From JACQFZ01 sp036381895 (GTDB taxonomy: Bacteria; Pseudomonadota; Gammaproteobacteria; Acidiferrobacterales; Sulfurifustaceae): 64,000 nucleotides of DNA. The DNA lies in contig DASVBY010000052.1 in the NCBI GenBank assembly GCA_036381895.1, positions 13,076 to 77,075 on the forward strand. Reading direction: 5' to 3'. Shown here in pieces: positions 24,478 through 33,874 of this stretch. The position numbers and the translations under genes were made by a program. Within the stretch, counting starts at the first letter, position 1, and each line of letters begins with the position of its first letter. The notes under the pieces were generated by a model. It searched no databases. It was not told the DNA's origin and saw only the letters and a list, made by a program, of their open reading frames with translations.

Positions 24478-25635
24478 TCAGCGCGCGCGGAGCCGATAGA
24501 TGCGTCCGTCGAAGCTGGTCACGTAAATCTCGCCTGCCGCGTCTTGGCCGAAGGAGCTCAAGCCGGGCACCCGTGCGACTTCCACGTTCCTCGCGACCGC
24601 ACCCGCCACGGCGTCGTAGAGCAGCGCCCAGATCCGGCCGCTCAGGAAGTCGCCGTAGACATAGGCGCCTGCGAGCGCGGGCAAGGTCGTGCCACGATAC
24701 ACGTACCCGCCGACCACGCTGCCGCCGAGCTCCCGCCCGTAATCGAGCACCGGGGCGAGGAAGGCGTCTGCCGGCAGGTTCGCGGGATTGGCGAACGGCT
24801 GCGTGCCTTCGTACACGCGCCAGCCGTAGTTGCCGCCGCGGACGATGATGTCGATCTCCTCGCGCGCGCCCTGGCCGACGTCGCCCGCCCATAGCGTTCC
24901 GGTTTGTCGATCGAAGCTCATGCGCCACGGGTTGCGCAGCCCGTAGGCCCAGATTTCGCCGCGCGCACCGGGGCGGCCGGCGAACGGATTGTCCGGAGGA
25001 ATCGAGCCATCCGGAGCGATGCGCAGGATCTTGCCGAGCACCGTGTCGAGCCGCTGCGCGTGGTTCTGCGGATCGCCGGCGCTGCCGCCGTCGCCGGTCG
25101 CCACGTAGAGCATGCCGTCGGGACCGAATGCGAGCATGCCGCCGTTGTGGTTCGCAAACGGCTGCTCGAACTCGAGCAGCACCGTTTCGCTCTCCGGTGC
25201 CGCGCGCGCCGGGTCGGCGCTCACCCGAAAGCGCGCAATACGGCTGCGCCGGGGGTTGTCGAGCGTGTAGTTGACGTAAAAGAAGCCGTTGGCGGCATAG
25301 TCCGGATCGAACGCGAGCCCGAGCATGCCGAGCTCGCCGCCGGAAAGCACTTCCGCGGCCCTGTCGAGAAAGACGGCGACCTCGTCGGCGCGCGCGGCGG
25401 CGTCGTTCGGAAACACGCGGATGCGGCCGGCCTGCTCGACGACGAACAGGCGGTTGCTCCCGTCCCCGGCATGCGTGATGAAAACGGGATTCTCGAAGGA
25501 GAGGTGCGGAAACGCGACCTCGGCACGCAGCGCCGTAAGGTCGGTCGTGGTTCCCGTATCGCTTCCGCAGCCGCCAAGGAACAGCAGCAACAACACGCAC
25601 GCGCTGCGCCGCCGCATCCGCCGTGCCTCCGGCAT
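24478..25635 (-). CDS. lipoprotein PQQ-dependent sugar dehydrogenase
   Basis: The 385-residue exported protein has a basic start, a hydrophobic segment and lipobox LGGC (Cys at about 23), so it is a lipid-anchored periplasmic protein. The body is the six-bladed beta-propeller of soluble PQQ glucose/sorbosone dehydrogenases (YliI type): GGELGMLGLAFDPDYAANGFFYV, NHNGGMLAFGPDGMLYVATGDGG, WAYGLRNPWRMSFDRQTGTLWAGDVGQ and GGNYGWRVYEG are the conserved calcium/PQQ and active-site loops. It probably oxidises an aldose sugar; substrate and need for PQQ are inferred from the family. No PQQ biosynthesis genes are in the window. Confidence 0.9.
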   Translation of the reverse strand: MPEARRMRRRSACVLLLLFLGGCGSDTGTTTDLTALRAEVAFPHLSFENPVFITHAGDGSNRLFVVEQAGRIRVFPNDAAARADEVAVFLDRAAEVLSGGELGMLGLAFDPDYAANGFFYVNYTLDNPRRSRIARFRVSADPARAAPESETVLLEFEQPFANHNGGMLAFGPDGMLYVATGDGGSAGDPQNHAQRLDTVLGKILRIAPDGSIPPDNPFAGRPGARGEIWAYGLRNPWRMSFDRQTGTLWAGDVGQGAREEIDIIVRGGNYGWRVYEGTQPFANPANLPADAFLAPVLDYGRELGGSVVGGYVYRGTTLPALAGAYVYGDFLSGRIWALLYDAVAGAVARNVEVARVPGLSSFGQDAAGEIYVTSFDGRIYRLRAR

Positions 25636-25707
25636 GGTCCGTCCATTACGACTCCGCAGCCCGCCGGCGGTTCCGCGGCCGGGGCGGAGGCGGAAAGCGG
25701 ACGACGG

Positions 25708-26886
25708 TCAGCGTACGAAGCGCCAGAAGCCGAGCACGCCGAGGACGGCGATCGCGCTCGAGCACAGAAAGGCCGCCGCCACGCCGTAAAGACTCCACAA
25801 TCCGCCGAGCAGCAGTCCCGCGGGGATCGCGGCCATCCCGACCAGCATGTGGAACCAGCCGAAAGCGGTGCCGCGTTCCGCGGGCACCGCGAGATCGCGC
25901 ACCAGGGCACGCTCCGCCCCTTCGGTGAGCCCGAAGTAGAAACCGAGCACGAGCCCCCAGGCCCAGAGCATGGCGGGTGTTGCCGCGAAGGCGAGCGCGA
26001 ACAGCGTCACGGCGTACAGCATCCAGCCGCTCAGGATGAACGGCCGCCGCCCGAATCGGTCCGTGTGCCGCCCCGCCTGCTCGGAAATCAGGACCTTCAC
26101 CGTGTGCATCGCCGCCCAGAAGAGCAGCAGCTCCACCGTCGACATGCCGAGCTCGTGTCCGCGCAGCAGCAGAAACGTTTCCGGAATCTTTCCGATCGTG
26201 AACACGCCGAGCGTGAGCAGATAGGCGCGCGTCGGGGCCGTGAGCACGCCCCAGGCGAGCGGCGCCGGATTCGCGGTCCGCGGCGTTGCCCGCGACGGCT
26301 CGGAGACGCCGAACGCGATCAGCGCTACCGTGGCGAGGCCGGGAATCGCCGAGAGTGCGATGACGAGGTCGAGCCGCTCGGTGCCGAAATAAACGATCGC
26401 CGCCGCGGCGAGGGCGCCGAGCACCGCCCCGGCGTGGTCGAGCGCGCGCGCGAAGCCGAACGCACGGCCAACCTGGGTGTCGTCGGTGGCGTCGGCGATG
26501 AGTGCGTCGCGCGGCGCCGTGCGCACGCCCTTTCCGATCCGATCCACGATGCGTATGCCGAGGACCGTGAACCAGGAACCGGAGAACGCGATCAGGGGGC
26601 GGACGATGTTCGAGAGGGCGTAGCCGAAGACGACGTAGGGTTTGCGGCGGCGGCCGGCGAAATCCGAGTGCCGGCCGGCCCAGAGCTTGAGCAGGTTCGA
26701 CACCGCGTCGGCCGCGCCTTCGATGACGCCGAGGGCGACGGGCCCCGCACCGAGCACGGTCGCGAGGAGCAGCGGGATGAGCGGCACTACCATCTCGCTG
26801 GCGAAATCGTTCAGCAGGCTCACGAACGCGACGACGACCACGGTGCGCGGAAGCGCCCGGCGCCCTTTCCGTACCGCGTGCTTCAT
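25708..26886 (-). CDS. MFS transporter
   Basis: This 392-residue inner membrane carrier has about 12 helices. The major facilitator loop 2-3 motif appears as GRHSDFAGRRRKPYVVFGYALS, and the second-half equivalent as GRHTDRFGRRPFILSG. The first helix carries SLLNDFASEMVVPLIP, typical of a group of uncharacterised MFS exporters. The substrate cannot be predicted. It is divergent from the membrane protein gene at 27029. Confidence 0.9.
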   Translation of the reverse strand: MKHAVRKGRRALPRTVVVVAFVSLLNDFASEMVVPLIPLLLATVLGAGPVALGVIEGAADAVSNLLKLWAGRHSDFAGRRRKPYVVFGYALSNIVRPLIAFSGSWFTVLGIRIVDRIGKGVRTAPRDALIADATDDTQVGRAFGFARALDHAGAVLGALAAAAIVYFGTERLDLVIALSAIPGLATVALIAFGVSEPSRATPRTANPAPLAWGVLTAPTRAYLLTLGVFTIGKIPETFLLLRGHELGMSTVELLLFWAAMHTVKVLISEQAGRHTDRFGRRPFILSGWMLYAVTLFALAFAATPAMLWAWGLVLGFYFGLTEGAERALVRDLAVPAERGTAFGWFHMLVGMAAIPAGLLLGGLWSLYGVAAAFLCSSAIAVLGVLGFWRFVR

Positions 26887-27028
26887 GTGACGATCAACTC
26901 CTCACAAGCGCCCGGCATCGGCGGATCGCGTACCGTCAGTGCGCGCTATACTCGTCCCGTTCGGGCGGCGCGATTATACGCATCGCCCGGGTTCGAGGAC
27001 GCGAACAACAATGTGAGCGGAGGAGACC

Positions 27029-27757
27029 ATGGAGCCAAGATCGGTTGCTGCAGGGCGCGGCGTCGCCTGGTTCGGCTGTGGCTGGCGTACTTTTCTGGAG
27101 AATCCCGCAATCTGGGTCGTGCAGGCGGTGCTGCTGCTCGCGCTCTTCCTCGTGCTCGCGTTCGTTCCGCTCGGCGGTCTCCTCGTCACCTTGGCCGCGC
27201 CCGCGCTCGCTGCCGGGCTGCTCCACGGCGCCGCCGAGCTGCAGGCCGGGCGCACGCTCGAGGTCGGGCATCTCTTCCGGGCTTTTCGCGATCAACGCCG
27301 CCTCGGCCCGCTCCTCGGCCTCGGCGCGGTCGGGCTCGCCGCCGGGATCCTGAGCACGCTCATCGGCGTCGGCTTCCTCGGGACCAGCATCATGAGCGGC
27401 GAACCCCCAGCCGAGACGATGCTCGAGCACCTCGGCGGGCGCGCCCTGACCGCGCTGCTGCTGATACTGACGGTACAGCTGATCGCCGCGGCGCTGCTCT
27501 ACTTCGCGGTCCCGCTCGTCATGTTCCGCGGCGCCGCGCCGCTCGCGGCGATGCAGAGCAGCCTGCGTGCCTGCCTGCGAAATGTCCTGCCGTTGTTCGT
27601 GTTCAGTCTGATCTACGCACTCGCTGCGTTCGCGGCGAGCCTCCCGTTCGCGCTCGGGTGGCTGGTGCTGCTGCCGTGGTCGGCCTGCATGCTCTACTGC
27701 AGTTACCGCGACATCTACGGGGACGGGCCGGGCGGCAGCGACCGAGCACGGCCGTAA
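27029..27757 (+). CDS. BPSS1780-type membrane protein
   Basis: The 242-residue protein has roughly five to six hydrophobic helices. It starts with a short polar segment containing GRGVAWFGCGWRTFLENPAIWVVQAVLL and carries SLRACLRNVLPLFVFSLIYALAAFAASLPFALGWLVLLPW near the end. This is the pattern of the uncharacterised BPSS1780/COG5473 family. A GGAGGAGACC ribosome site precedes the ATG directly. The function of the family is unknown; it stands alone. Confidence 0.8.
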   Translation: MEPRSVAAGRGVAWFGCGWRTFLENPAIWVVQAVLLLALFLVLAFVPLGGLLVTLAAPALAAGLLHGAAELQAGRTLEVGHLFRAFRDQRRLGPLLGLGAVGLAAGILSTLIGVGFLGTSIMSGEPPAETMLEHLGGRALTALLLILTVQLIAAALLYFAVPLVMFRGAAPLAAMQSSLRACLRNVLPLFVFSLIYALAAFAASLPFALGWLVLLPWSACMLYCSYRDIYGDGPGGSDRARP

Positions 27758-27879
27758 CGCGCACGCTGCGTCCGCATCTGGCGCGGGCTCGACGTGAGGA
27801 CGACCCCCGACCCGCGAGTTCGCAAAGCGCCTCGGGCGCTGCAGTGAGCCCGGAGGGTCCGGGTCACCGGCCGTTCCAG

Positions 27880-29295
27880 CTAGAACGGCAGCTGCGCCTC
27901 GGGGCGCACCGACAGCACGAGCTCGCGGAAGCGGTGTGCGATGCGCTCGAGCGACTCGCGCGTTTCGCCTTCGAAGCGGAACACGAGCACCGGTGTCGTG
28001 TTCGACGCGCGCACCAGGCCGAAGCCGTCCGCGAAGTCGGCGCGCAGTCCGTCGATCGTCGTGACTTGCGCGTCCGGAAAGTTCGCCCGCGCGACGAGCT
28101 CCGCGATGACCGCGTGGTGCTCGCCCTCGGCGAACTTGAGATTGAGCTCCGGCGTGTTCACCGTGTTCGGCAGAGCGCCGAAGATCTCGCTCGTCGGCCG
28201 GGGGTCGCGCGACAGCAGCTCGAGCAGGCGCGCCGCCGCATAAAGCCCGTCGTCGAATCCGTACCAGCGCTCCTTGAAGAAGATGTGGCCGCTCATTTCG
28301 CCGGCCATGAGCGCGCCGGATTCCTTGAGCTTCGCCTTGATGAGCGAGTGCCCGGTCTTCCACATCAGCGGCTCGCCGCCGGCGGCGCGAATGGCTTCGG
28401 CGAGCTTGCGCGAGCACTTGACGTCGTAAATGATCGTTCCGCCGGGATTGCGCGCGAGCACATCGCGCGCGAACAGGATCATCTGGCGGTCGGCCCAGAT
28501 GATGCTGCCGTCGGGCGAAACCACGCCCAGGCGGTCGCCGTCGCCGTCGAACGCGAGGCCGACGTCGTAGCCCCCGCCTTTCACGGTGCGGATGAGCTCC
28601 TCGAGATTCTCCGGCTTGCTCGGGTCGGGGTGATGGTTCGGGAAGGTGCCGTCGACCTCGCAGTAGAGCGCCGTCACCTCGCAGCCGAGGCGGCGCAGCA
28701 GGTCCGGCGCATAGGCGCCCGCGACGCCGTTGCCGCAGTCGACGGCGACGCGCATGCGGCGGCCGAGCTTCACGTCCCCGGCGATGCGGTCGAGATACGC
28801 CTCGCGCACGTCGACCCGCGTCACGCTTCCCGGGCTGGCGGCGCGCACGAGATCGCCGCGCTCGAGCCGGCGCCGCAGCCCCTGAATCGCGTCGCCCGAA
28901 AGCGTTTCGCCCGCCACCATGATCTTGAGCCCGTTGTACTCGGGCGGGTTGTGGCTGCCGGTGACGCTGACGCCCGAGCCGGTACCGAGGTGATGCGTCG
29001 CGAAGTAGAGCACCGGCGTCGGCGCCTGGCCGATGTCGAGCACGTCGCAGCCGGCGTGCGTGAGCCCGCGCGCGAGCGCCTCGACGAGTTCGGGTCCCGA
29101 GAGCCGGCCGTCCCGTCCGACGGCGAAGCGGCGGCTGCCGCGCGCCTGCGCCTCGGATCCGATGGCGTGACCGATGCGCTCGACGAAGGCGGGGGTAAGG
29201 CTCTGGCCGACGATGCCGCGGATGTCGTACGCCTTGAAGATCTCCGCCGGCGGAATCGACGCGTCGGCGCCCGAGGTAGACGGTTGCGTGGACAT
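27880..29295 (-). CDS. algC: phosphomannomutase/phosphoglucomutase
   Basis: This alpha-D-phosphohexomutase supplies mannose-1-P and glucose-1-P for exopolysaccharide and LPS. The 471 residues fit AlgC. The catalytic phosphoserine lies in VTGSHNPPEYNGLKI, the magnesium loop is AFDGDGDRLGV, the sugar-recognition loop is GEMSGHIFF and the phosphate-binding tail is RASNTTPVLVFRFEG. The ATG at 29295 was preferred over a longer frame because AEIFKAYDIRG, the usual N-terminus, then starts near residue 18. It is downstream of coaBC and dut, the same order as in Pseudomonas, but with a 210-base gap after dut. Confidence 0.94.
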   Translation of the reverse strand: MSTQPSTSGADASIPPAEIFKAYDIRGIVGQSLTPAFVERIGHAIGSEAQARGSRRFAVGRDGRLSGPELVEALARGLTHAGCDVLDIGQAPTPVLYFATHHLGTGSGVSVTGSHNPPEYNGLKIMVAGETLSGDAIQGLRRRLERGDLVRAASPGSVTRVDVREAYLDRIAGDVKLGRRMRVAVDCGNGVAGAYAPDLLRRLGCEVTALYCEVDGTFPNHHPDPSKPENLEELIRTVKGGGYDVGLAFDGDGDRLGVVSPDGSIIWADRQMILFARDVLARNPGGTIIYDVKCSRKLAEAIRAAGGEPLMWKTGHSLIKAKLKESGALMAGEMSGHIFFKERWYGFDDGLYAAARLLELLSRDPRPTSEIFGALPNTVNTPELNLKFAEGEHHAVIAELVARANFPDAQVTTIDGLRADFADGFGLVRASNTTPVLVFRFEGETRESLERIAHRFRELVLSVRPEAQLPF

Positions 29296-29505
29296 GTTGC
29301 GACTTCTCCGAATGCGAAGCCGGAGAGTGTAGTGCAACGTCGTCGCGCGGGGCTAGGTTGGGCGAACGTGAGTGCGCATCGCGCTCTGGAGCACGGACAC
29401 CGCTCGTCGTCGCTGCGCGCCCGGCTCGCCCGGGCCGGCCAATCCCCTGCGCGGCGCCGCGGTTAAGCCGCGCGGTCTCCGTTCATCCGTGAGGAAGGCG
29501 CGCGA

Positions 29506-29961
29506 TCAGCGCGTGCCGGTGTGGCCGAAGCCGCCGGCGCCGCGCGCCGACTCGCCGAACTCCTCCACGACTTCGAATCGGGCAGGAACGATCGGCACGA
29601 AGATCAGCTGCGCAATGCGGTCGCCGGGCTCGAGCGTAAAGGCGGCGTCGCCCCGGTTCCAGAGCGACACGAATATCTGTCCCTGATAGTCCGAATCGAT
29701 CAGGCCGACGAGATTGCCGAGCACGATGCCGTGCTTGTGGCCGAGCCCGGAGCGGGGGAGCAGCATCGCGGCGAGGTTCGGCTGCTTTATATGGATCGCA
29801 ATGCCGGTCGGTATGAGATGCGTCGAGCCGGGCGCGACGTGCAGCCGCTCGTCGATGCAGGCGCGCAGATCGAAGCCGGCCGAACCGGCCGTCGCCTGCT
29901 GCGGGAGCGGGAATTCAGTGCCGATGCGCTTGTCGAGGATCTTGAGCTCTACGGTCTGCAT
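29506..29961 (-). CDS. dut: dUTP diphosphatase
   Basis: The trimeric dUTPase hydrolyses dUTP to dUMP and PPi. The 151 residues contain all five motifs: AGFDLRA, LPRSGLGHKHGIVLGN, GLIDSDYQGQIFVSLWN, GDRIAQLIF and the C-terminal RGAGGFGHTG that closes the site. Its start lies 47 bases inside the 3' end of coaBC, on the same strand in another frame, so the two genes are translationally linked. It works with dcd (22274-22840) to make dUMP. Confidence 0.97.
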   Translation of the reverse strand: MQTVELKILDKRIGTEFPLPQQATAGSAGFDLRACIDERLHVAPGSTHLIPTGIAIHIKQPNLAAMLLPRSGLGHKHGIVLGNLVGLIDSDYQGQIFVSLWNRGDAAFTLEPGDRIAQLIFVPIVPARFEVVEEFGESARGAGGFGHTGTR

Positions 29962-31147
29962 GGTACCTGACGGCGATTTCGTGAATCAGCGCGCGCGCGA
30001 GCGCGCTCTTCGGCGCACGCGGCAGGCGCGTCGCGCCCGCGCGATCGACGATGAGCAGCTCGTTGTCGTCCGCTTCGAAACCGAGGCCGGGACCGACGCG
30101 GTTCGCGGCGATGAGCCGGATGTCTTTCGCTTCGAGCTTCGCACGCGCGTTCGCCTCGGCGTCGTCCGTTTCCGCCGCGAAGCCGACCGTGAAGACGCGC
30201 GGCTCGCGGCGCGCGACCGCCGCCAATATGTCGGGATTGCGCACCAGCTCGATCGTGAGCCGCTCCGCGGTCTTCTTGATCTTCGACGGCGCGCGCTCGA
30301 CCGGCCGGTAGTCCGCGACCGCGGCGACGCCGATGAAGATATCGGCGCCGTCGAGCTCGGCGAGCACCGCGTCGTGCATCTCCTGTGCGCTCACCACGCG
30401 GATCGTTTTCACGCGATCGGGATCGGCGAGATGCGTCGGTCCGGACACGAGCACGGTGCGCGCGCCGGCTTCGGCCGCCGCCTGCGCCACGGCGTAGCCC
30501 ATCTTGCCGGAGCTGCGGTTGGTGATGCCGCGCACGGGATCGATCGCCTCCCAGGTCGGACCCGCGGTCACGACCACCTTGAGCCCGTCGAGCTCGCCGG
30601 TTTCGAACAGGCGCGCCAGCCCGCCGACGAGCTCGAGGGGCTCGAGCATGCGGCCGAGCCCGACTTCGCCGCAGGCCTGCTCGCCGGCCGCGGGCCCGAG
30701 AACATGGATGCGTCGGGCGCGCAGCACCCGGATGTTCTCCTGCGTCGCCGGGTTCGCCCACATCTGCTGGTTCATCGCCGGCGCCACGGCGACGGGGACG
30801 GCGGCGGCGAGGCATATCGCCCCGAGGAGATCGTCGGCCCGGCCCTGGACCAGGCGGGCGAGGAAGTCCGCGCTCGCCGGGGCCACGAGGATGGCGTCGG
30901 CCCAACGGGCGAGCTCGATGTGACCCATGCCCGCCTCGGCTTCGGTATCGAGCAGGTGCTGGTAGACCGGATGCCCGCTCACCGCCTGCAGCGTCAAAGG
31001 GGTGATGAACTCGGCGGCGCCGCGCGTCATGACGACGCGGGCCTCGGCGCCGGCATCGCGCAGGCGGCGGATCAGGTCGGCGGTCTTGTAGGCGGCGATG
31101 CCGCCGGTGACGCCGACCAGGACGCGCTTGTTCGATAAAGTGCCCAT
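29915..31147 (-). CDS. coaBC: bifunctional PPC synthetase/decarboxylase
   Basis: This enzyme joins cysteine to 4'-phosphopantothenate and decarboxylates the product in CoA synthesis. The N-terminal flavoprotein CoaC half has VGVTGGIAAYKTADLIRRL, the catalytic His in GMGHIELARWADAILVAPASADF, APAMNQQMW and the substrate-clamp cysteine in QACGEVGLGRM. The CoaB half has VTAGPTWEAIDPVRGITNRSSGKMG and ends near residue 400. The ATG at 31147 gives 410 residues, a usual length. It is first in coaBC-dut-algC. Upstream, a glycosyltransferase gene separates it from radC. Confidence 0.95.
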   Translation of the reverse strand: MGTLSNKRVLVGVTGGIAAYKTADLIRRLRDAGAEARVVMTRGAAEFITPLTLQAVSGHPVYQHLLDTEAEAGMGHIELARWADAILVAPASADFLARLVQGRADDLLGAICLAAAVPVAVAPAMNQQMWANPATQENIRVLRARRIHVLGPAAGEQACGEVGLGRMLEPLELVGGLARLFETGELDGLKVVVTAGPTWEAIDPVRGITNRSSGKMGYAVAQAAAEAGARTVLVSGPTHLADPDRVKTIRVVSAQEMHDAVLAELDGADIFIGVAAVADYRPVERAPSKIKKTAERLTIELVRNPDILAAVARREPRVFTVGFAAETDDAEANARAKLEAKDIRLIAANRVGPGLGFEADDNELLIVDRAGATRLPRAPKSALARALIHEIAVRYHADRRAQDPRQAHRH

Positions 31148-31434
31148 GCGCGAAGTGTAACGGCCGAAGCTTCTCCGCACCAACCGAACGGATCGCTCGC
31201 TATGAGAGGCCGGCGCGCGCATCGGTCGCTCGCCTTCCGGTGCATGCCCCTGCGGATAGGGCGTGTGCACCTGGGGCCGGGGTCTGTCCGGTGCGAGCCG
31301 CACACCGGCGACCGGTCCCGGCATCCTGTTTGCACCCGAGGGGCGCTGAGCGTGACCAATGGTGGTACCGGCTGCACGGCAGCGTTCGGGCTGCGGCAGT
31401 CGCGGCGGTCCGGGTGGTCGGTGCCGGCGCGCGG

Positions 31435-32808
31435 TTAGCGCCGGTCGCCGCTCTCCGCGAGGATGCCCCTTAGCATGGCGCCGTACGCCTCGGCGTAGTT
31501 CTGCGCCGTGTGCGTGGTGCGCGCGTACTCCCACGCGGCGCGTGACCGGTTCTCGAGTTCTTGCGGCGACAGGCTCGCCACTGCCTCGACGGCGCGCTGG
31601 ATCTCTTCGACGGTCGCCTCGTTCAGGACCCAGTTGAAGTCGCGCGTATCGATGCCGGCTTCGCGTGTAACCACCGGCAGAATCCCCGCCTGCATACACG
31701 TGAGCGTAGACGCCGACTGGCTTTCCGCGCATGACGGAAAGATCAGGGCGGCGCAGTCGTGCGCAAGTTCCGTGAACTGCGGGCTCGTGACATCGACCCA
31801 GCCGATGGTGCGGATGTTGGGGCGGTGATAGAGCTCGTGCCGGTAGATCGACTCGAAAGCGCTGTCCCGGGTGACCGGGCCGCAGACAATCAGCTCGTAC
31901 TGCGGCATCTCCGCGAAAGCCTCGAGCACGAGATCGAGCCCCTTGTGCACCAGGCCGCTGCTGCCGAACCAGAGGAAACGTCGGCGGCAGCGCCTGTAGT
32001 CCTTGCCTCGCGGAAACGGATAGGTCGTCACGGTGGGGATCGGCAGTCGGAAAATCGGCTTGTTGGCATACGCGTACGTTTCCGCCGCGAAGTCCCCGCC
32101 GAGAAGAGCGGCGCAATCCGCGTGCTCGATCGCCCGGTTGCTCTCGACGATACGCACGCTCATGCAGGTAACGCCGCGGCGCCGCTGCAGCGCCAGCACG
32201 CGGGCGTAAGCCGCGTGGTTGTTGAAGACGAAGTGCGCGGTGTCGAGATGCGCAATGCGAATGCAATCGCTGTTGAGGCACTGCGCGATGCGTTCGAGCT
32301 GTGTACGTGCGGATACGAAAATGTCGTAATGCTTGTTCGGAACGAAGTGCGCGTTGCGGAAATCGATGACGTCGACATCGAAGCCGGCATCGAGATACGC
32401 GCGCGCCATCAGGACGGATTCGTTGAAGTTGGTGTGACTGGCGAAGTCGAAGACGCACTTCGCCGGCGGCAGGAACGGTTGCTGTATGTACGCCATGAGA
32501 ACGCTGCCCCGGGCCGGCCGCCGCTCGGTGCGCAGCGAAACGGCTGCCTCCGAATGGCGCTCGCGGCGACGGTGCACGTCCAGACCGATCTGGTGCAGCA
32601 ACGTGCGCAGCTGCTGCTTCAGCAGCCCGGTTGATTGCCGCGTCGTCGGCGGGGAGGCGGGCATCGGCGCGGGGTCCGGAGCCGCGGCCCCGGTCGACGG
32701 CTGCAGCCCGCTCGCGACGGCCACGTGCTGCGGCTGTCGCTCGCGGCGGCGATTCGCCGTCACCTCGTCCCTGGGTGCGCGGGGCGATTCGTCTTTTTCG
32801 GGATCCAT
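31435..32808 (-). CDS. glycosyltransferase (GT-B fold)
   Basis: The 457-residue protein has a disordered, charged N-terminus (about 1-100, with ATTRQSTGL-type linker) and then a glycosyltransferase body starting KCVFDFASHTNFNESVLMARAYLDAGFDVDVIDFRN. The C-terminal Rossmann half contains FLWFGSSGLVHKGLDLVLEAFAEMPQYELIVCG and the donor-site region FPSCAESQSASTLTCMQAGILPVVT, in which the glutamate of the E-x7-E type motif is only partly conserved. The acceptor is unknown; cell-surface glycan synthesis is likely. It appears less GC-rich than its neighbours and splits the conserved radC/coaBC arrangement, which suggests insertion. An internal ATG near residue 103 is an alternative start. Confidence 0.82.
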   Translation of the reverse strand: MDPEKDESPRAPRDEVTANRRRERQPQHVAVASGLQPSTGAAAPDPAPMPASPPTTRQSTGLLKQQLRTLLHQIGLDVHRRRERHSEAAVSLRTERRPARGSVLMAYIQQPFLPPAKCVFDFASHTNFNESVLMARAYLDAGFDVDVIDFRNAHFVPNKHYDIFVSARTQLERIAQCLNSDCIRIAHLDTAHFVFNNHAAYARVLALQRRRGVTCMSVRIVESNRAIEHADCAALLGGDFAAETYAYANKPIFRLPIPTVTTYPFPRGKDYRRCRRRFLWFGSSGLVHKGLDLVLEAFAEMPQYELIVCGPVTRDSAFESIYRHELYHRPNIRTIGWVDVTSPQFTELAHDCAALIFPSCAESQSASTLTCMQAGILPVVTREAGIDTRDFNWVLNEATVEEIQRAVEAVASLSPQELENRSRAAWEYARTTHTAQNYAEAYGAMLRGILAESGDRR

Positions 32809-33075
32809 CCCAACGTTTATTAGTGTCCCTACCGAGCAGCGAACCTAGCGCTGCCGCCGGCGAGAAGCAATTCGCTTCAACCCGAACGCGTTAGGCACAC
32901 CGGAAGCGCGGGCACGCGGCGGCGCCGTCGCGTCCGGCGAAGGGAGCGGACTCCGGGCGACCTCAGAGGTGAGCGACATTGACCCCGACCAAAGTGCCGG
33001 AGCACTTGCAACGGCTCGCGGGTTACAGTGGCGCTGCCGGGTCCGACCGTCGTAACGAGAAGAAGGAAGAAGACC

Positions 33076-33750
33076 ATGCCCATTACCGACTGGCCGGTTG
33101 ACGAGCGGCCGCGCGAGAAGCTGCTCGCGCGCGGTCCGGAAAGTCTGTCCGACGCGGAGCTGCTGGCCATTTTTCTGCGCACCGGCAGGCGCGGGCGCAC
33201 GGCCGTCGATCTCGCGCGCGAGCTGCTCGGGCGCTTCGGCGGCCTGCGGCAACTGCTCGCCGCCGACCGCGACACGCTCTGCGCCGTCCCGGGACTCGGG
33301 GAAGCCAAGTACACCCAGCTCATCGCGGCGCTCGAGATCGGCCGGCGGCACCTGGAAGCACGGCTGCCGCGGGGCGAGGCGTTGCAGTCGCCCCGCGACA
33401 CCCTGGCCTTCCTCCAGGCGTCGCTGCGCGACCGGCCGTACGAGGTGTTCTGCTGCCTGTTCCTCGACAACCGCCATCGGGTGCTCGCATTCGAGGAGCT
33501 GTTCCGCGGAACGCTGAACGGCACGGCGGTCTATCCGCGCGAGATCGTGAAGCGGGCGATGGCGCTCAACGCCGCAGCCGTGATCCTGGTCCACAACCAC
33601 CCGTCGGGGGTGGCCGAACCGAGCCGGGCGGACGAGGTTCTGACCGAGCGGCTCAAGGAGGCGCTCAGCCTGATCGAGGTGCGGGTGCTCGACCATATCG
33701 TGGTCGGGGATGGGGAAGCGGTCTCGTTCAGCGAGCGCGGCCTCATTTGA
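33076..33750 (+). CDS. radC: RadC family JAB-domain protein
   Basis: The 224-residue RadC protein has an N-terminal helix-hairpin-helix-like domain (PREKLLARGPESLSDAELLAIFLRTG) and a C-terminal MPN/JAMM domain. Its metal site is HNHPSG in AAVILVHNHPSGVAEPSRAD, and its tail is VRVLDHIVVGDGEAVSFSERGLI. The historical link to DNA repair is disputed and the biochemical role is unknown. The GGAAGAAGA ribosome site favours the ATG at 33076. It is upstream of rpmBG on the same strand here, and divergent from the inserted glycosyltransferase. Confidence 0.94.
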   Translation: MPITDWPVDERPREKLLARGPESLSDAELLAIFLRTGRRGRTAVDLARELLGRFGGLRQLLAADRDTLCAVPGLGEAKYTQLIAALEIGRRHLEARLPRGEALQSPRDTLAFLQASLRDRPYEVFCCLFLDNRHRVLAFEELFRGTLNGTAVYPREIVKRAMALNAAAVILVHNHPSGVAEPSRADEVLTERLKEALSLIEVRVLDHIVVGDGEAVSFSERGLI

Positions 33751-33820
33751 CCGGCGGCCCGATGGGGGCGGCCGCCGGACCTCGGGCGGCTCCGCAAGGC
33801 TACCTTTGAGGGCGCCGTTC

Positions 33821-33829
33821 TGGTATAAA
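33821..33829 (+). promoter_or_regulatory. extended -10 promoter of rpmBG
   Basis: TGGTATAAA is an extended -10 element (TG-N-TATAAA), 45 bases upstream of the rpmB ATG. A convincing -35 at the right spacing is absent, as is common with extended -10 promoters. It is placed after radC, so the ribosomal protein genes can be transcribed alone. Confidence 0.5.
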
Positions 33830-33874
33830 GCCCGTCCTTTCTGGACGTCCCCCGTATCCCGGAGTCGTAGGGCC

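Noticed and set aside
24904..29466. 1520-codon open frame on the plus strand
   Set aside because: It crosses the antisense of the PQQ dehydrogenase, MFS and algC genes, and runs out of frame through the BPSS1780-type gene. The composition is low-complexity (RDRAEH-rich) and no motif is present.
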